From an uncultured Acidimicrobiaceae bacterium (lineage in GTDB: Bacteria > Actinomycetota > Acidimicrobiia > Acidimicrobiales > RAAP-2), in the NCBI GenBank assembly GCA_903873395.1, contig CAIQOJ010000087.1, positions 37,147 through 101,146 on the forward strand: DNA of 64,000 nt, written 5' to 3'. The notes below the pieces were generated by a model. That model worked only from the letters and a program-made list of their open reading frames with translations. It was not told where the DNA came from and did not search any database. Of this stretch, positions 25,742 through 34,068 are shown piece after piece (within the stretch, counting starts at the first letter, position 1; the number at the start of each line of letters is the position of its first letter). A program made the position numbers and the translations under genes.

Positions 25742-26323
25742 TCAGTAGGGGCCGATGCGCTGGTCCGGGCTCGTATCAGTCCATACCTGCCCACCGGTCG
25801 ATACATACGAGGTCCATTGCGAGCCAGTCCACCAACGGACGTGGAAACGGCCACTTGGGTCGGGGTGCCAGGCCGGTGGGGGGAGGTCGTTGGGGACCGG
25901 CGAGCCGATCAACGCAGGTTGTTCGCTCCCGGCCAGCACGCCTGGACCACCCCCAACCCCCGGGTGGGCTGGTGCTGGAGGTGTGGATGCTGGTGGCGGG
26001 GTACTCACCGCACTGGCCGGCCGCGGATAGGCAGGAAAGTCCGAGGCCGTCGGCACCGAAGGCGCTCTCGATGCAGGGCCCGTTGACCGAGGGGGAACGG
26101 AACCACCTGCCGCCTTGACGCCCGCCCGGTGGGCAATGAGGTAGAGGATGAGGCCGATCAACCAACTGATCAACCAGATGAGCCCCCAGGCCAGCGACGG
26201 AATCCCCCACGGCGTGCGACCCAGGGTGCGCCGATCAGACTCGGACAGCACATAGCCCAGTACCGCTCCAAGGACGCCGATGATGACGGCGACCGCCGTC
26301 TGGGTTCCCGTGAGTTGCAGCAC
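25742..26323 (-). CDS. Membrane protein with C-terminal DUF2510 domain
   Basis: 193 residues from GTG 26323. Two N-terminal membrane helices (VAVIIGVLGAVLGYVL and LAWGLIWLISWLIGLILYLIA) flank a short loop. A Pro/Ala-rich linker of ~65 residues follows. The C-terminus has the aromatic DUF2510 motif PPPAWHPDPSGRFHVRWWTG. DUF2510 occurs in many actinobacterial membrane proteins, with no proven function. The gene ends next to a 14-bp repeat array. Confidence 0.75.
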   Translation of the reverse strand: MLQLTGTQTAVAVIIGVLGAVLGYVLSESDRRTLGRTPWGIPSLAWGLIWLISWLIGLILYLIAHRAGVKAAGGSVPPRSTGPASRAPSVPTASDFPAYPRPASAVSTPPPASTPPAPAHPGVGGGPGVLAGSEQPALIGSPVPNDLPPPAWHPDPSGRFHVRWWTGSQWTSYVSTGGQVWTDTSPDQRIGPY

Positions 26324-26391
26324 AACTAGAGCCTAGGCGTGGGTGGGCTGCACCGTTGCTTCGTCCACTCTGCTCGTCGCCCACGTCATGC

Positions 26392-27144
26392 TCATCGACC
26401 GTGACGCCCGAGGGCAGCCTCGAAAAGGCCCGAGAGTTCGCCGTGAGAGTCGAGCATCGAGGCGACGTCATGCCCTGCGGCATGAGCGATGACGGTAGTG
26501 CCGGGCAGGTCCCGCATCGACTGGGCGTAGCGGCTGTCGCTCAAGTCATGTTCGCCAAAGTGGACAGAAATAGCGGTCCGGTGCACTCGCCCTTCAAGAC
26601 ACTGGACAAGATCGAGGTAGCCGTGATGGCGTGCTGATCGACGAGCCTTGCCGATGTGGCGGCGCCATCGCCGGTCCCTGGCCCGCCACCGTCCAAGCCT
26701 GGTGATCGTGGCCTGGGGAGCGAAGGAAACTACTTCGTCGGCCCCGCAAAGAACACCAAGGAGAATGGCCGCATAGCCGCCGGCGCCGCTTCCCACGAAG
26801 ACCCGACGCCCGCCCCCAAACTCATCGATGACTCGGGTGAGGGCTTCCATCGTCGACGGGATGTCTCGAGAGATGCCGCGTAGGCCCCGCTGATACCAAC
26901 ACTGCTCGACGTCGCGCACGAAGAGACGGGGCACACCGAGCCCGGCTGTCGATCCGACAAAATCAAATGCCGGGGATTCGAGGTCGGCATCGAGGTCGCT
27001 GAAGATCACCAGCACTCCCCGTCGAGTTGCGTCCAGCCCCTCGCTGCCTCGGGACCCTCGCTCGCCTACGGCCTCCCAGGCCAGTGCACACGCCGGATCC
27101 CTGTCGGCGTGCTCAAGGTCCGGGGGGCGAGCGACAGATGTCAT
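26392..27144 (-). CDS. Alpha/beta-hydrolase-like protein lacking the usual nucleophile Ser
   Basis: 250 residues from ATG 27144. The fold can be traced: VLVIFSDLDAD, the helix TMEALTRVIDEF, RRVFVGSGAGGYAAILLG, VVSFAPQATIT, then a late HFGEHDLSD and AHAAGHDVASM with a candidate His. In related hydrolases the elbow reads GSSxGG; here GSGAGG has Gly at the nucleophile position, so activity is doubtful. Relatives of this type often sit with surface-polysaccharide genes, as the nearby epimerase and glycosyltransferase would suggest. Assignment is by pattern only. Confidence 0.5.
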   Translation of the reverse strand: MTSVARPPDLEHADRDPACALAWEAVGERGSRGSEGLDATRRGVLVIFSDLDADLESPAFDFVGSTAGLGVPRLFVRDVEQCWYQRGLRGISRDIPSTMEALTRVIDEFGGGRRVFVGSGAGGYAAILLGVLCGADEVVSFAPQATITRLGRWRARDRRWRRHIGKARRSARHHGYLDLVQCLEGRVHRTAISVHFGEHDLSDSRYAQSMRDLPGTTVIAHAAGHDVASMLDSHGELSGLFEAALGRHGR

Positions 27145-27464
27145 GAGCGCCAGACGCTAGCGGCCAATGAAGGAGTGGATCGGCCCGAGTATCGGGGCGA
27201 GTATCGGGGCGAGGTCGTGTTGGCCGTGACCGTCGCACCCTCTCCTCGGCATGGTGGCGACCAGTGTCGAACTCCAACCCAGAGCCGCGTATTGCGTTGC
27301 TGTGCCTCGTGGAACGACGCATTCCCCTTGCCAACCGTCCCAGCCCCAGTGGACTCGAGATCGGTCAACACTCTGATCGTCGTCTGTGTAGTGAGCTCTC
27401 GAGCAGAGGTGGGATCACCGTTGTTGACCACAACCTGGGAGGCGCATGGCAGCCAGCGAGCCGC
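27145..27464. other. Intergenic region, 320 bp
   Basis: Between two leftward genes. I see a 12-bp direct repeat (CGAGTATCGGGG, twice, near 27186-27209) and no recognisable gene; the ORFs listed across it on both strands have no family-like features. It should hold the promoter of the hydrolase-like gene. Confidence 0.4.
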
Positions 27465-28115
27465 CTAGCGGATATCGCCGAGCGGCACGTTCGGGTCGTG
27501 ATGGGGCAGCGGCAGTCGAACCAAGCGAGCCAGGAATGGAATTGTCCAGGCCAGCACCGGGCCGGTCAGCAGCACAAAGGCGACAGTCACTATCCCTATC
27601 GGCCCTCGAAGCCCGAAGGCAACGGCAAGAAGGACTGCCTCGATTCCCCAGCGCGCTGAGCGAAGTTTGGCTCCACGGGCCACCAAGGCAAGCATGAGCT
27701 CTTCGAGTGCGCCGGCCCCGAGATCAGAGATCACGTAGCCAGTTACTCCTAGATAGAGCACGGCGAGCGAAGCCGCCGCCAGCACAGCTCGCACCACGAT
27801 CCCATGCTGCACGGGCAGAAGGGCCAAACCAAGATTGATGACGAGGCCGATACCCAGGCCGACCACCACCGTGCCCACCCGCGGTCGGCGACCCAAGATC
27901 CACGCCAGCGCCAAGACGAGGCCGACGTTGAGCCACGAGGCGACACCGACCGACAAGCCCGTGATGCGTCCGACGCTGGCATTGATGGCATCGAACGGGT
28001 CGGTGCCGAAGTGAGCCCGCAGCATGCCGGCAATGCCGAGCCCGGTGCAGGTGATGCCTCCGGCCAAGGTGGCAACCCGGCTTATCCTCAGACGCCGAGC
28101 GCTCAGGCCATCCAC
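27465..28115 (-). CDS. YczE/YitT-like integral membrane protein
   Basis: 216 residues with about five hydrophobic helices. The conserved YczE pattern is visible: LRAHFGTDPFDAINASVGRITGLSVGVASWLNVGLVLALAWILGRR, then a second repeat half with GAGALEELMLALVARG. YczE/YyaS/YitT proteins are membrane proteins of uncertain transport function, sometimes next to antibiotic-peptide genes. No such genes are nearby here. The 193-bp gap upstream holds a CTGTCG-ATG-CGACAG hairpin (28159-28173). Confidence 0.8.
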   Translation of the reverse strand: MDGLSARRLRISRVATLAGGITCTGLGIAGMLRAHFGTDPFDAINASVGRITGLSVGVASWLNVGLVLALAWILGRRPRVGTVVVGLGIGLVINLGLALLPVQHGIVVRAVLAAASLAVLYLGVTGYVISDLGAGALEELMLALVARGAKLRSARWGIEAVLLAVAFGLRGPIGIVTVAFVLLTGPVLAWTIPFLARLVRLPLPHHDPNVPLGDIR

Positions 28116-28308
28116 AATGCTCCTCGCCGGCCGATGGCCTCGTGCTGTCTTGGCCTGCCTGTCGATGCGACAGCCTCTCGCCAGTCGATGCTAGACGGCG
28201 GGTCGAACTGAACTTCTCCCACGGGCTGCTCGAAGTAAGGAAGTGCCGACCGCAGAGCAGTCGAAGTCCTGTGTCAGTGCTGTCTGGAGGCTATTCCTGC
28301 AGGTCATG

Positions 28309-29262
28309 TTACGGACCCACTGATCGCTGCCAGCTGATCTGCCTTGCGATGCCCTCGTCGATCTCCATCTGGGGCATCCAGCCACACGCGTTGGTGAGCT
28401 TGGCAATCGCAGCATGGGTCGAGATCTGGAGTCCAACCGGCGTAGGAACCATATGCCGCTCGGCCGTTCGTCCGATCTGCTCGTCGATGATCTCGAGGAC
28501 TCGATCAAGGGAAACTTTCCGTCCGCTGGCAACGTTGTAGATGCCGGCCGGGAACGTCGGGCTGAGCATCGCCCCTAAGGCGGACACCACGTCATCGACA
28601 TAGGTGAAATCTCGCCCAAGGCCGCCATGGTCGTGCACGTCGATCGGGCGCCCTGTGAGCGCGGCATCGATGAAGCGATGAAACCCCATGTCGCTCCGCT
28701 GCCCAGGTCCGTAGACCGAGAAGAGTCGGGCGATCACGAGTGTCGTCGAGGACGCAGCAGCCACACCTGCGAGATGCACCTCTCCGGAAGCCTTGCTCTC
28801 ACCATAAGGAGAGCAAGGGCGGATCTCCTGAAGCTCGTCGCCGTCGACCAGGGTGCCGTACACCGACGATGTGGACGCATGGACGAAGGTCTTCACGCCT
28901 CCTTCGACGCAGCGAGCGAGAAGTGCCGTTGCCGCCAGGTCGTTGACCCGACGGTACTCATCACGGTGCCCCCAACTCTGTGATTGGCCGCTCAATCCAG
29001 CGAGGTTCACCACCCGCCCACAGGAAGCGATCGCCGACTGAGCCTCGCTATCGCCTATGTCGGCTTCGTGGAACGAGAAACCTGGTCGGCTCAACAGGGC
29101 CGACAGCCGCGCCCTGCGGCCCCGCGACGGGGACACGATGTCCGTCAGTGAATCGACCCCGACAACGACTCGCCCCTCGTCGAGCAGATGAGACACCAGG
29201 TTGGTGCCGATGAAACCAGCACAGCCGGTGACAGCGACTGGATCCTGATCTCCGGACGACAT
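28309..29262 (-). CDS. NAD-dependent sugar-nucleotide epimerase/dehydratase
   Basis: 317 residues from ATG 29262; the ORF-track version beginning at 29544 crosses the divergent glycosyltransferase. Extended SDR: GCAGFIGTNL NAD motif, VGVDSLTDIVSP, VVNLAGLSGQ, a catalytic S-Y-K set in ASTSSVYG and SPYGESKASGE, and RLFSVYGPGQRSDMGFHRF and RDFTYVDDVV typical of UDP-glucuronate or UDP-glucose 4-epimerases. Product sugar unknown. A -10 TACAGT lies 7 nt upstream of the ATG. It is divergently paired with a glycosyltransferase, suggesting one glycan pathway. Confidence 0.85.
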   Translation of the reverse strand: MSSGDQDPVAVTGCAGFIGTNLVSHLLDEGRVVVGVDSLTDIVSPSRGRRARLSALLSRPGFSFHEADIGDSEAQSAIASCGRVVNLAGLSGQSQSWGHRDEYRRVNDLAATALLARCVEGGVKTFVHASTSSVYGTLVDGDELQEIRPCSPYGESKASGEVHLAGVAAASSTTLVIARLFSVYGPGQRSDMGFHRFIDAALTGRPIDVHDHGGLGRDFTYVDDVVSALGAMLSPTFPAGIYNVASGRKVSLDRVLEIIDEQIGRTAERHMVPTPVGLQISTHAAIAKLTNACGWMPQMEIDEGIARQISWQRSVGP

Positions 29263-29269
29263 GGGCTGC

Positions 29270-29275
29270 ACTGTA
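29270..29275 (-). promoter_or_regulatory. -10 box TACAGT of the epimerase gene
   Basis: Minus strand TACAGT-GCAGCCC-ATG: 7 nt to the start codon, so a leaderless transcript is likely. It nearly duplicates the 19015 box and its downstream bases. Confidence 0.5.
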
Positions 29276-29305
29276 GGTGTTGGGGTCGGAAGTAGAGTTC
29301 GCCAG

Positions 29306-30220
29306 GTGTCAATACGAAGCCCAGCCCTGGCAGTAGTCATCCCGGCGGGGCCCAACGATGACATCGCCGACACGATTGACAGCGTGGTCACGTTTGTCGA
29401 CAAGCCACGCAGGATCGTCATCATCGACGACACCGGCGGAAGGAACCTTGACGAGATCGCTGCGCGGTCGGCCGACATTGACATCATCGGTCCGATCAAT
29501 CCCCGTGCAACCCGCGGAGGCCGGCTTATGGAGAACATCGCCAACGCCTACCTCCACCTGCTCGCCGACTTCGAGTTCGACGCGCTGCTTCGCATGGATG
29601 CCGACGCGCTGATCGTCGGTCCGGGACTGGCAGCGATGACCATGAGGGGTCTGGCCGAGGATGAGCAGATCGGTCTGCTCGGTGCCAATCGACTGAACCC
29701 TGGCGGTGGTCTCCGAGATTGGTCATGGGCGGCTGGGGAACTGACTCGATCCTGTGGAGTCGCTGGACTTCGCCATCCCCGCACCCGACACCTGCTGCGT
29801 CGGCTCCGAGGCCAGGCAGTGCAGCACGGCTACACCATGGGCGAAGGTCCACAAGGCGGGGGCTACATCCACTCCCCGGCTTTGGTGAGGGCCATGGCCG
29901 ATCAAGGGTTTCTTGATCCATGTGGTTTGAGCCACTGCCTCATGGGCGAGGACCAGATTTTCGGACTACTCGCCTACGCCTGCGGTTTCCGCATCGGCGA
30001 GTTCAGCGGAGCCCATGGTCCGCTGGGTGTTCGCTGGCGGGGTCTACACGCAGCACCACCCGACCTGATCGATCAGGGTTGTCTCGTCGTCCACTCAGTT
30101 CGAAGCTTCGAGACCATGTCCGAAGAGGAGATCCGACGGTGGTTCCGGGATCATCGACATGACGGACGTCACGGACCGTCCGATCCGACCATCGGTCCCG
30201 ATCACCACTCTTCGTCATGA
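29306..30220 (+). CDS. Glycosyltransferase family 2-like (GT-A) protein
   Basis: 304 residues from GTG 29306; the ORF-track start at 29261 overlaps the divergent epimerase ATG. It opens LAVVIPAGPNDDIADTIDSV, then IDDTGG, and LLRMDADALIVGPG, where DAD is the metal/nucleotide-sugar motif. A His-rich hydrophilic C-terminus (DHRHDGRHGPSD) is unusual. A -10-like TAGAGT ends 7 nt before the GTG. Probably transfers a sugar to a surface glycan made with the neighbouring epimerase; substrate unknown. Confidence 0.72.
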   Translation: MSIRSPALAVVIPAGPNDDIADTIDSVVTFVDKPRRIVIIDDTGGRNLDEIAARSADIDIIGPINPRATRGGRLMENIANAYLHLLADFEFDALLRMDADALIVGPGLAAMTMRGLAEDEQIGLLGANRLNPGGGLRDWSWAAGELTRSCGVAGLRHPRTRHLLRRLRGQAVQHGYTMGEGPQGGGYIHSPALVRAMADQGFLDPCGLSHCLMGEDQIFGLLAYACGFRIGEFSGAHGPLGVRWRGLHAAPPDLIDQGCLVVHSVRSFETMSEEEIRRWFRDHRHDGRHGPSDPTIGPDHHSSS

Positions 30221-30431
30221 CTGGAGCCACTAGGTGCCCAAGCGATCGGCTCGAGGCCTCATCTGCGTGCCTGCCAACTCCTGACCCCTGAGTCAGATAC
30301 GTCAATTCTCGAGTCGCAGGGCCTTGAGTCGCTGATGCCCCTGACCGGTTCAGGGCCCTACGGTTGGGTGAAGGGATCACGATGGGTATCCGGAAGTCGG
30401 GGTCTGCTGCACGATCCGGTGACAGTTTCGG
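30221..30431. other. Intergenic region 3' of the glycosyltransferase
   Basis: No gene seen. Two short hairpins, CTGAC-N6-GTCAG (30281-30296) and CCCTGA-N5-TCAGGG (30340-30356), may end the glycosyltransferase transcript; neither has a T-run. The segment leads into an IS remnant and a tRNA. Confidence 0.4.
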
Positions 30432-30540
30432 TTAGGCAGATTCGACGCTCTTCGGGGTCATGATCGTCTCGAACTCCACCGGGGTCAACCGGCCGAGACC
30501 GGCCTGGCGCCGACGGCCCGAGTTCTGGGGGTTCGGCCGG
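30432..30540 (-). pseudogene. IS3-type transposase C-terminal remnant
   Basis: The minus-strand frame ending at TAA 30434-30432 reads ...RPNPQNSGRRRQAGLGRLTPVEFETIMTP KSVESA. RRRxxxLGxLTPVEFE resembles the C-terminus of IS3-family OrfB (rve) transposases. The frame stays open up to the tRNA 3' end but loses resemblance there. No inverted repeats or upstream catalytic DDE region are present, so this is a truncated tail. Too short for the ORF track. Confidence 0.5.
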
Positions 30541-30568
30541 GTCACAGCGAGCCCCTGACGGGCACCCT

Positions 30569-30645
30569 TGGTGGGGACGGAGGGATTCGAACCCTCACTG
30601 GAAGCGGTTTAAGCGCCCTGCCTCTGCCGATTGGGCTACGTCCCC
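30569..30645 (-). tRNA. Class I tRNA with UAA anticodon, CCA encoded
   Basis: The minus strand folds into a complete cloverleaf. Acceptor GGGGACG/CGTCCCC (7 pairs), D arm GCCC...AGGC with C-A at the last pair, anticodon stem GGGCG/CGCTT with loop CTTAAAC (anticodon UAA), 5-nt variable loop CCAGT, T arm GAGGG-TTCGAAT-CCCTC, A73, then CCA. UAA reads the leucine codon UUA, yet bacterial tRNA-Leu normally has a long class II variable arm, absent here. A73 fits leucine charging; amino-acid identity is therefore open. A -10-like TACAGT lies 9 nt upstream. Confidence 0.85.
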
Positions 30646-30654
30646 GAGGACCCG

Positions 30655-30660
30655 ACTGTA
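30655..30660 (-). promoter_or_regulatory. -10-like TACAGT upstream of the tRNA
   Basis: Minus strand TACAGT, 9 nt before the first tRNA base. It supports expression of the tRNA from its own promoter. No good -35 is visible. Confidence 0.45.
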
Positions 30661-30672
30661 GGGCCCAGCGCT

Positions 30673-32274
30673 TCAGGTCGTCCGATGTCCGCTGGAAACG
30701 CTGAGTACTTCGGCTACTGCTTCAAGTTCAGCCGACCGGGGATCGTCGATGGCGTGCACCAGGCCGGATGCACCAGGCCAAGGTCCCAGCACAGTGGTCG
30801 GGCGCCGATCCGGCTGCCAACCTGACCAATCGCCCAGGGGAGGGCACGACGGCACGCCCGTCCGGGCCATCGATGCCCATGCCTCACCCATGGCGTCCGA
30901 GAGAGCCAGTGCGTCATCACCTCCGCCTGAGAATGCCTGCACAACCGGGTGGCGCAGCGAGCCGAAGACGAACGGGATCTCGAGTGCATGACACGAACCC
31001 AACACGCCGCCGAACGCCGGTGATGCCCACGTAAACAGGTACGTAAACGTGCCAACTCCTGGCGCCGCTGCTGATGCATGAGCATCGGCCAATCGCACAC
31101 TGGCGACCCGGAAGATCGATTCGGTAGCAATAGCCGACCACAGAGCGAGTGGGTCGGTGGCTTCACCACGTCCGGCGCGCGCATTGGTGACTGCGGCGAC
31201 CACGGCGTCTGCCTGATCGGATCCGCATCCGAGTCGCTCGACCCAGCGCACCAGGCCAGCGCGATCGAGAGAGGTGAGTGCTGGATTGCCCAGGGCGAAG
31301 AAGGCTGCTTCATCACGAGTCGTCCCGACCAGCAGATCGACGCCAGACGCCGATCCCGCAGCCACGGCGTCTACAGGCACAGCAGGCAGAAGCCCGCCAT
31401 CGACCACCGGCGTCAGCAGCAGGCCGGCCGATGCGCCTCCGTGGCTCGTGGGTGCGTATTCCTGTGCTGCGGCCACCAGGGCCTCCACCGGGACGCGCTC
31501 GAGTGCTTGGCGTGTGCATGCCACTCCCAGATGGTCGGCCAACCGCTCGGTTCGCTCGGCTGCGGCTTCAGCTGAGCACGTATAGGCCGGTCCGCTCTCG
31601 ACCACAGCGCGCCGGAAGAGGCCGGATGCTGCCGGGCTGCCCAGCAAGGCCGACACGCTCATCCCGCCGGCCGACTCACCAACGAGGGTGACGTTGTCTG
31701 GGTTGCCGCCGAAACCAGAGATGTAGTCACGCACCCAGGCCAATGCGGCAACCTGATCGGCGAGACCCCAACTCCCCCAGCCGTTCCATGTCTCATCACC
31801 CAACCACGGCTGTCCGTCATCGGCCAGGGCGGGGTGCGCCAAGAAGCCGAGCAGTCCCAGTCGGTAGTTGATCGTGACCACCACCACGTCTTGTTCTCGA
31901 GCCAACAGGCCGCCTCGGGTCAACGCTCCCGATCCAGAACCCGATTGGAACGATCCCCCGTGGATCCACACCAGCACCGGCCGATTGGCTCCATCGAGGC
32001 CTGGGGTCCACACGTTGAGAGCAAGGCAATCTTCGTCCGTCGGCTCGGGCTTGCCGCCCAGGGCTTGGTCCATCGCCCCCTGAACCTGTGGGGCCGCAGG
32101 CCCGAACCCATCGCAATCCCGCACCCCAGCCCAGGGCATGACCGGTCCAGGCGGTCGCCAACGGCGCCCACCTGCGGGCGAACCAGCGTAGGGAACTCCC
32201 GAAAAGGTCCACACTCCGTCGCGCTGCACGCCGGAGATGCGTCCACCGGCTACCTCGATCACGCCGTCACCCAT
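30673..32274 (-). CDS. Carboxylesterase type B family protein
   Basis: 533 residues from ATG 32274, chosen because GGAGG lies 5 nt upstream; in-frame ATGs at 32301 and 32385 have no such site. Alpha/beta hydrolase with GVPYAGSPAGGRRWRPP, EDCLALNVWTP, the oxyanion-hole HGGSF, a nucleophile elbow LVGESAGGMS, the acid in GTTRDEAAFF and GSCHALEIPFVFG for the His. No signal peptide, so likely cytoplasmic. It hydrolyses esters; substrate unknown. Its stop lies 28 bp from the tRNA start. Confidence 0.9.
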   Translation of the reverse strand: MGDGVIEVAGGRISGVQRDGVWTFSGVPYAGSPAGGRRWRPPGPVMPWAGVRDCDGFGPAAPQVQGAMDQALGGKPEPTDEDCLALNVWTPGLDGANRPVLVWIHGGSFQSGSGSGALTRGGLLAREQDVVVVTINYRLGLLGFLAHPALADDGQPWLGDETWNGWGSWGLADQVAALAWVRDYISGFGGNPDNVTLVGESAGGMSVSALLGSPAASGLFRRAVVESGPAYTCSAEAAAERTERLADHLGVACTRQALERVPVEALVAAAQEYAPTSHGGASAGLLLTPVVDGGLLPAVPVDAVAAGSASGVDLLVGTTRDEAAFFALGNPALTSLDRAGLVRWVERLGCGSDQADAVVAAVTNARAGRGEATDPLALWSAIATESIFRVASVRLADAHASAAAPGVGTFTYLFTWASPAFGGVLGSCHALEIPFVFGSLRHPVVQAFSGGGDDALALSDAMGEAWASMARTGVPSCPPLGDWSGWQPDRRPTTVLGPWPGASGLVHAIDDPRSAELEAVAEVLSVSSGHRTT

Positions 32275-32501
32275 CACACCCTCCAGTCCCGGCCCGAACA
32301 TGCCGATACCAGGGACAACGTAGCCACCAGCGACCGGCCGATGGGCCGGCCAACCGCCGAAGAGATCGCCCACGTCTGATGTCATTGCTGCCAACACCAA
32401 TGTCAACTGTCCAAACAGATGCCGCTGAGGCCCTGCGTCATTCCAGGCCATCGCCCATCGCCTTGCGAGTGGCTGAACAGGTAATTCTTAGCCAGATTGC
32501 A

Positions 32502-32530
32502 TTGTTTGACCCCCACTGGGGCACTACCGT
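32502..32530 (+). promoter_or_regulatory. Promoter TTGTTT-N17-TACCGT of the NlpC/P60 gene
   Basis: -35 TTGTTT at 32502-32507, 17-bp spacer, -10 TACCGT at 32525-32530. The start site should fall near 32537, giving either a leaderless message from ATG 32537 or a 24-nt leader with AGGGAG before ATG 32561. Confidence 0.55.
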
Positions 32531-32560
32531 TCGGGCATGGTCACCGCAGGGAGCAGCACG

Positions 32561-33982
32561 ATGACGCGGCGCGGACGCATCGTCGTCCTTGCTGTCGGAA
32601 TTGGCGCCCTGGCGCTTCCCTTGCTTCCCGTCACGCCAGCCGTCGGCGCGCCGACAGGATCCACGACGACCACCACCACCTCAACTCCGACATCAACGAC
32701 TACAACAACCACGTCGCCAGCGGATGCCCAGATAGCCGCAGGCGAGGCGCTAGCAGTTGCTGCCGGGGCGCAGATCGCCAAAGAACAGCAGACGCTGGAT
32801 GCCGCTGACGAGGCCTACAACCAGGCGGTCATCCGCCTGCAATCGACCCAGACTGCCCTGGCCACCACCGCAGCGTCTCTTGCCGCCCAACGGGCCAAGC
32901 TCGATGCTGCCCAGAACGTGCTGCGCCAAGACGTCATCCGGTCCTACACCGCTGGTGCCACCTCAGTGGCGGCATCCCGACTCTTCGCCTCGCCCACCGG
33001 TGCGTCTCAGACTCGCGACATCTACCAGCACCTCGGTATCGGCAACTTGGCCGCCGAGGTAGCCAAGGTTCGCTCCGGGCAGCAGGAGTTGAACGCCACC
33101 CAAGCGAAACTCCGTTCTCAAGAGCAGGCACAGACGGCCCAGTTGGCCAACCAGGAAAAGACCCGCCAAGACGCCATGGCGGCAGCGGCGCAGGCCCAAG
33201 CCACGCTCGACTCGATCAACGGAAGCCTCGCTCAGGCCATCGCCCAGCAAGCTGCCGCCCAGGCCCAGGCGGCAGCAGAAGCGGCTGCGAATGCCACGTC
33301 CGACTCGGCGAGACAGGCAGCGGCATCGGCTGCGTCCCAGGCAGCCCAAGTTGCATCGACGGTGAGTGGTGGGAGCGCTGCTGCTCAGGCGGCAAACGCC
33401 TCGGCCAACCAGGCAGCAGGTGGACCACCAGCCGGAGGGGGAGGCAGCACCCAGCCACCAGCTCCTGCGCCCGCTCCAACCCCCGCAACCACACCAACCA
33501 CGGCACCGAGGTCTACGCCGGGGACCACGAGGCCTCCGACTCGGACTCCTCCCCCGCCTGGCGTCACCGGGGTAGCGGCCAGCGGATCAGCCAATGCCGC
33601 CGGCCTCGCCGCGGTGCACGCGGCAATGAAGTATCTCGGGGTGCCCTATGTCTGGGGGGGAGCGAGCGCTTCGGGCGTCGACTGCTCAGGTCTAACCATG
33701 GTGGCTTGGGCCCGAGCGGGGGTCTCGCTCTACCACTCGGCCGCCATGCAGTATCAGTTGTCACCACACGTCAGCCTCAAGGCTCTGCAGCCCGGCGACC
33801 TTTTGGCCTACGACCTCGACGGGACGGGTATCGACCACATCGTGATGTACGTAGGACCGACACTTGATGGCCGGCCAACCCCCTACGGCTCGGGAACCAT
33901 CATCCAAGCCGCCCACACCGGCACCGTCGTGTCGTTCAGTCCCTTGTGGTACTACGGGCTCGTCGGCGCGGCCCGCCCCTAA
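32561..33982 (+). CDS. NlpC/P60 cell-wall endopeptidase with coiled-coil N-terminus
   Basis: 473 residues from ATG 32561 (AGGGAG 7 nt upstream; ATG 32537 is the alternative). Signal peptide TRRGRIVVLAVGIGALALPLLP, a Thr-rich stretch, then a long Ala/Gln-rich coiled coil (~55-300) like those of RipA/PcsB-type hydrolases. A Pro/Thr linker leads to the NlpC/P60 domain: YVWGGASASGVDCSGLTMVAW (catalytic Cys), GIDHIVMYVG (His) and IIQAAHTG. It cleaves peptidoglycan stem peptides outside the membrane, probably in cell separation and under FtsEX-like control (inference). Confidence 0.9.
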   Translation: MTRRGRIVVLAVGIGALALPLLPVTPAVGAPTGSTTTTTTSTPTSTTTTTTSPADAQIAAGEALAVAAGAQIAKEQQTLDAADEAYNQAVIRLQSTQTALATTAASLAAQRAKLDAAQNVLRQDVIRSYTAGATSVAASRLFASPTGASQTRDIYQHLGIGNLAAEVAKVRSGQQELNATQAKLRSQEQAQTAQLANQEKTRQDAMAAAAQAQATLDSINGSLAQAIAQQAAAQAQAAAEAAANATSDSARQAAASAASQAAQVASTVSGGSAAAQAANASANQAAGGPPAGGGGSTQPPAPAPAPTPATTPTTAPRSTPGTTRPPTRTPPPPGVTGVAASGSANAAGLAAVHAAMKYLGVPYVWGGASASGVDCSGLTMVAWARAGVSLYHSAAMQYQLSPHVSLKALQPGDLLAYDLDGTGIDHIVMYVGPTLDGRPTPYGSGTIIQAAHTGTVVSFSPLWYYGLVGAARP

Positions 33983-33999
33983 GCGGTCCGATGCCCTCA

Positions 34000-34044
34000 T
34001 TGCCTCAGACCGCGTTGCCTCAGACCGCGTTGCCTCAGACCGCG
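34000..34044. repeat. Three 15-bp tandem repeats (TTGCCTCAGACCGCG)
   Basis: Identical units at 34000, 34015 and 34030, followed by a partial TTGCC. They fill most of the 86-bp gap between the NlpC/P60 and glycosyltransferase genes. Confidence 0.9.
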
Positions 34045-34068
34045 TTGCCACTCAGGCGCTGAACCCTC

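Noticed and set aside
27141-27468. ORFs on both strands between the hydrolase-like and YczE-like genes
   Set aside because: No conserved motifs; each strand's ORF looks like the other's shadow.
28159-28173. CTGTCG-ATG-CGACAG hairpin
   Set aside because: Short stem with no T-run and no clear link to a promoter; kept only as a note on the YczE entry.
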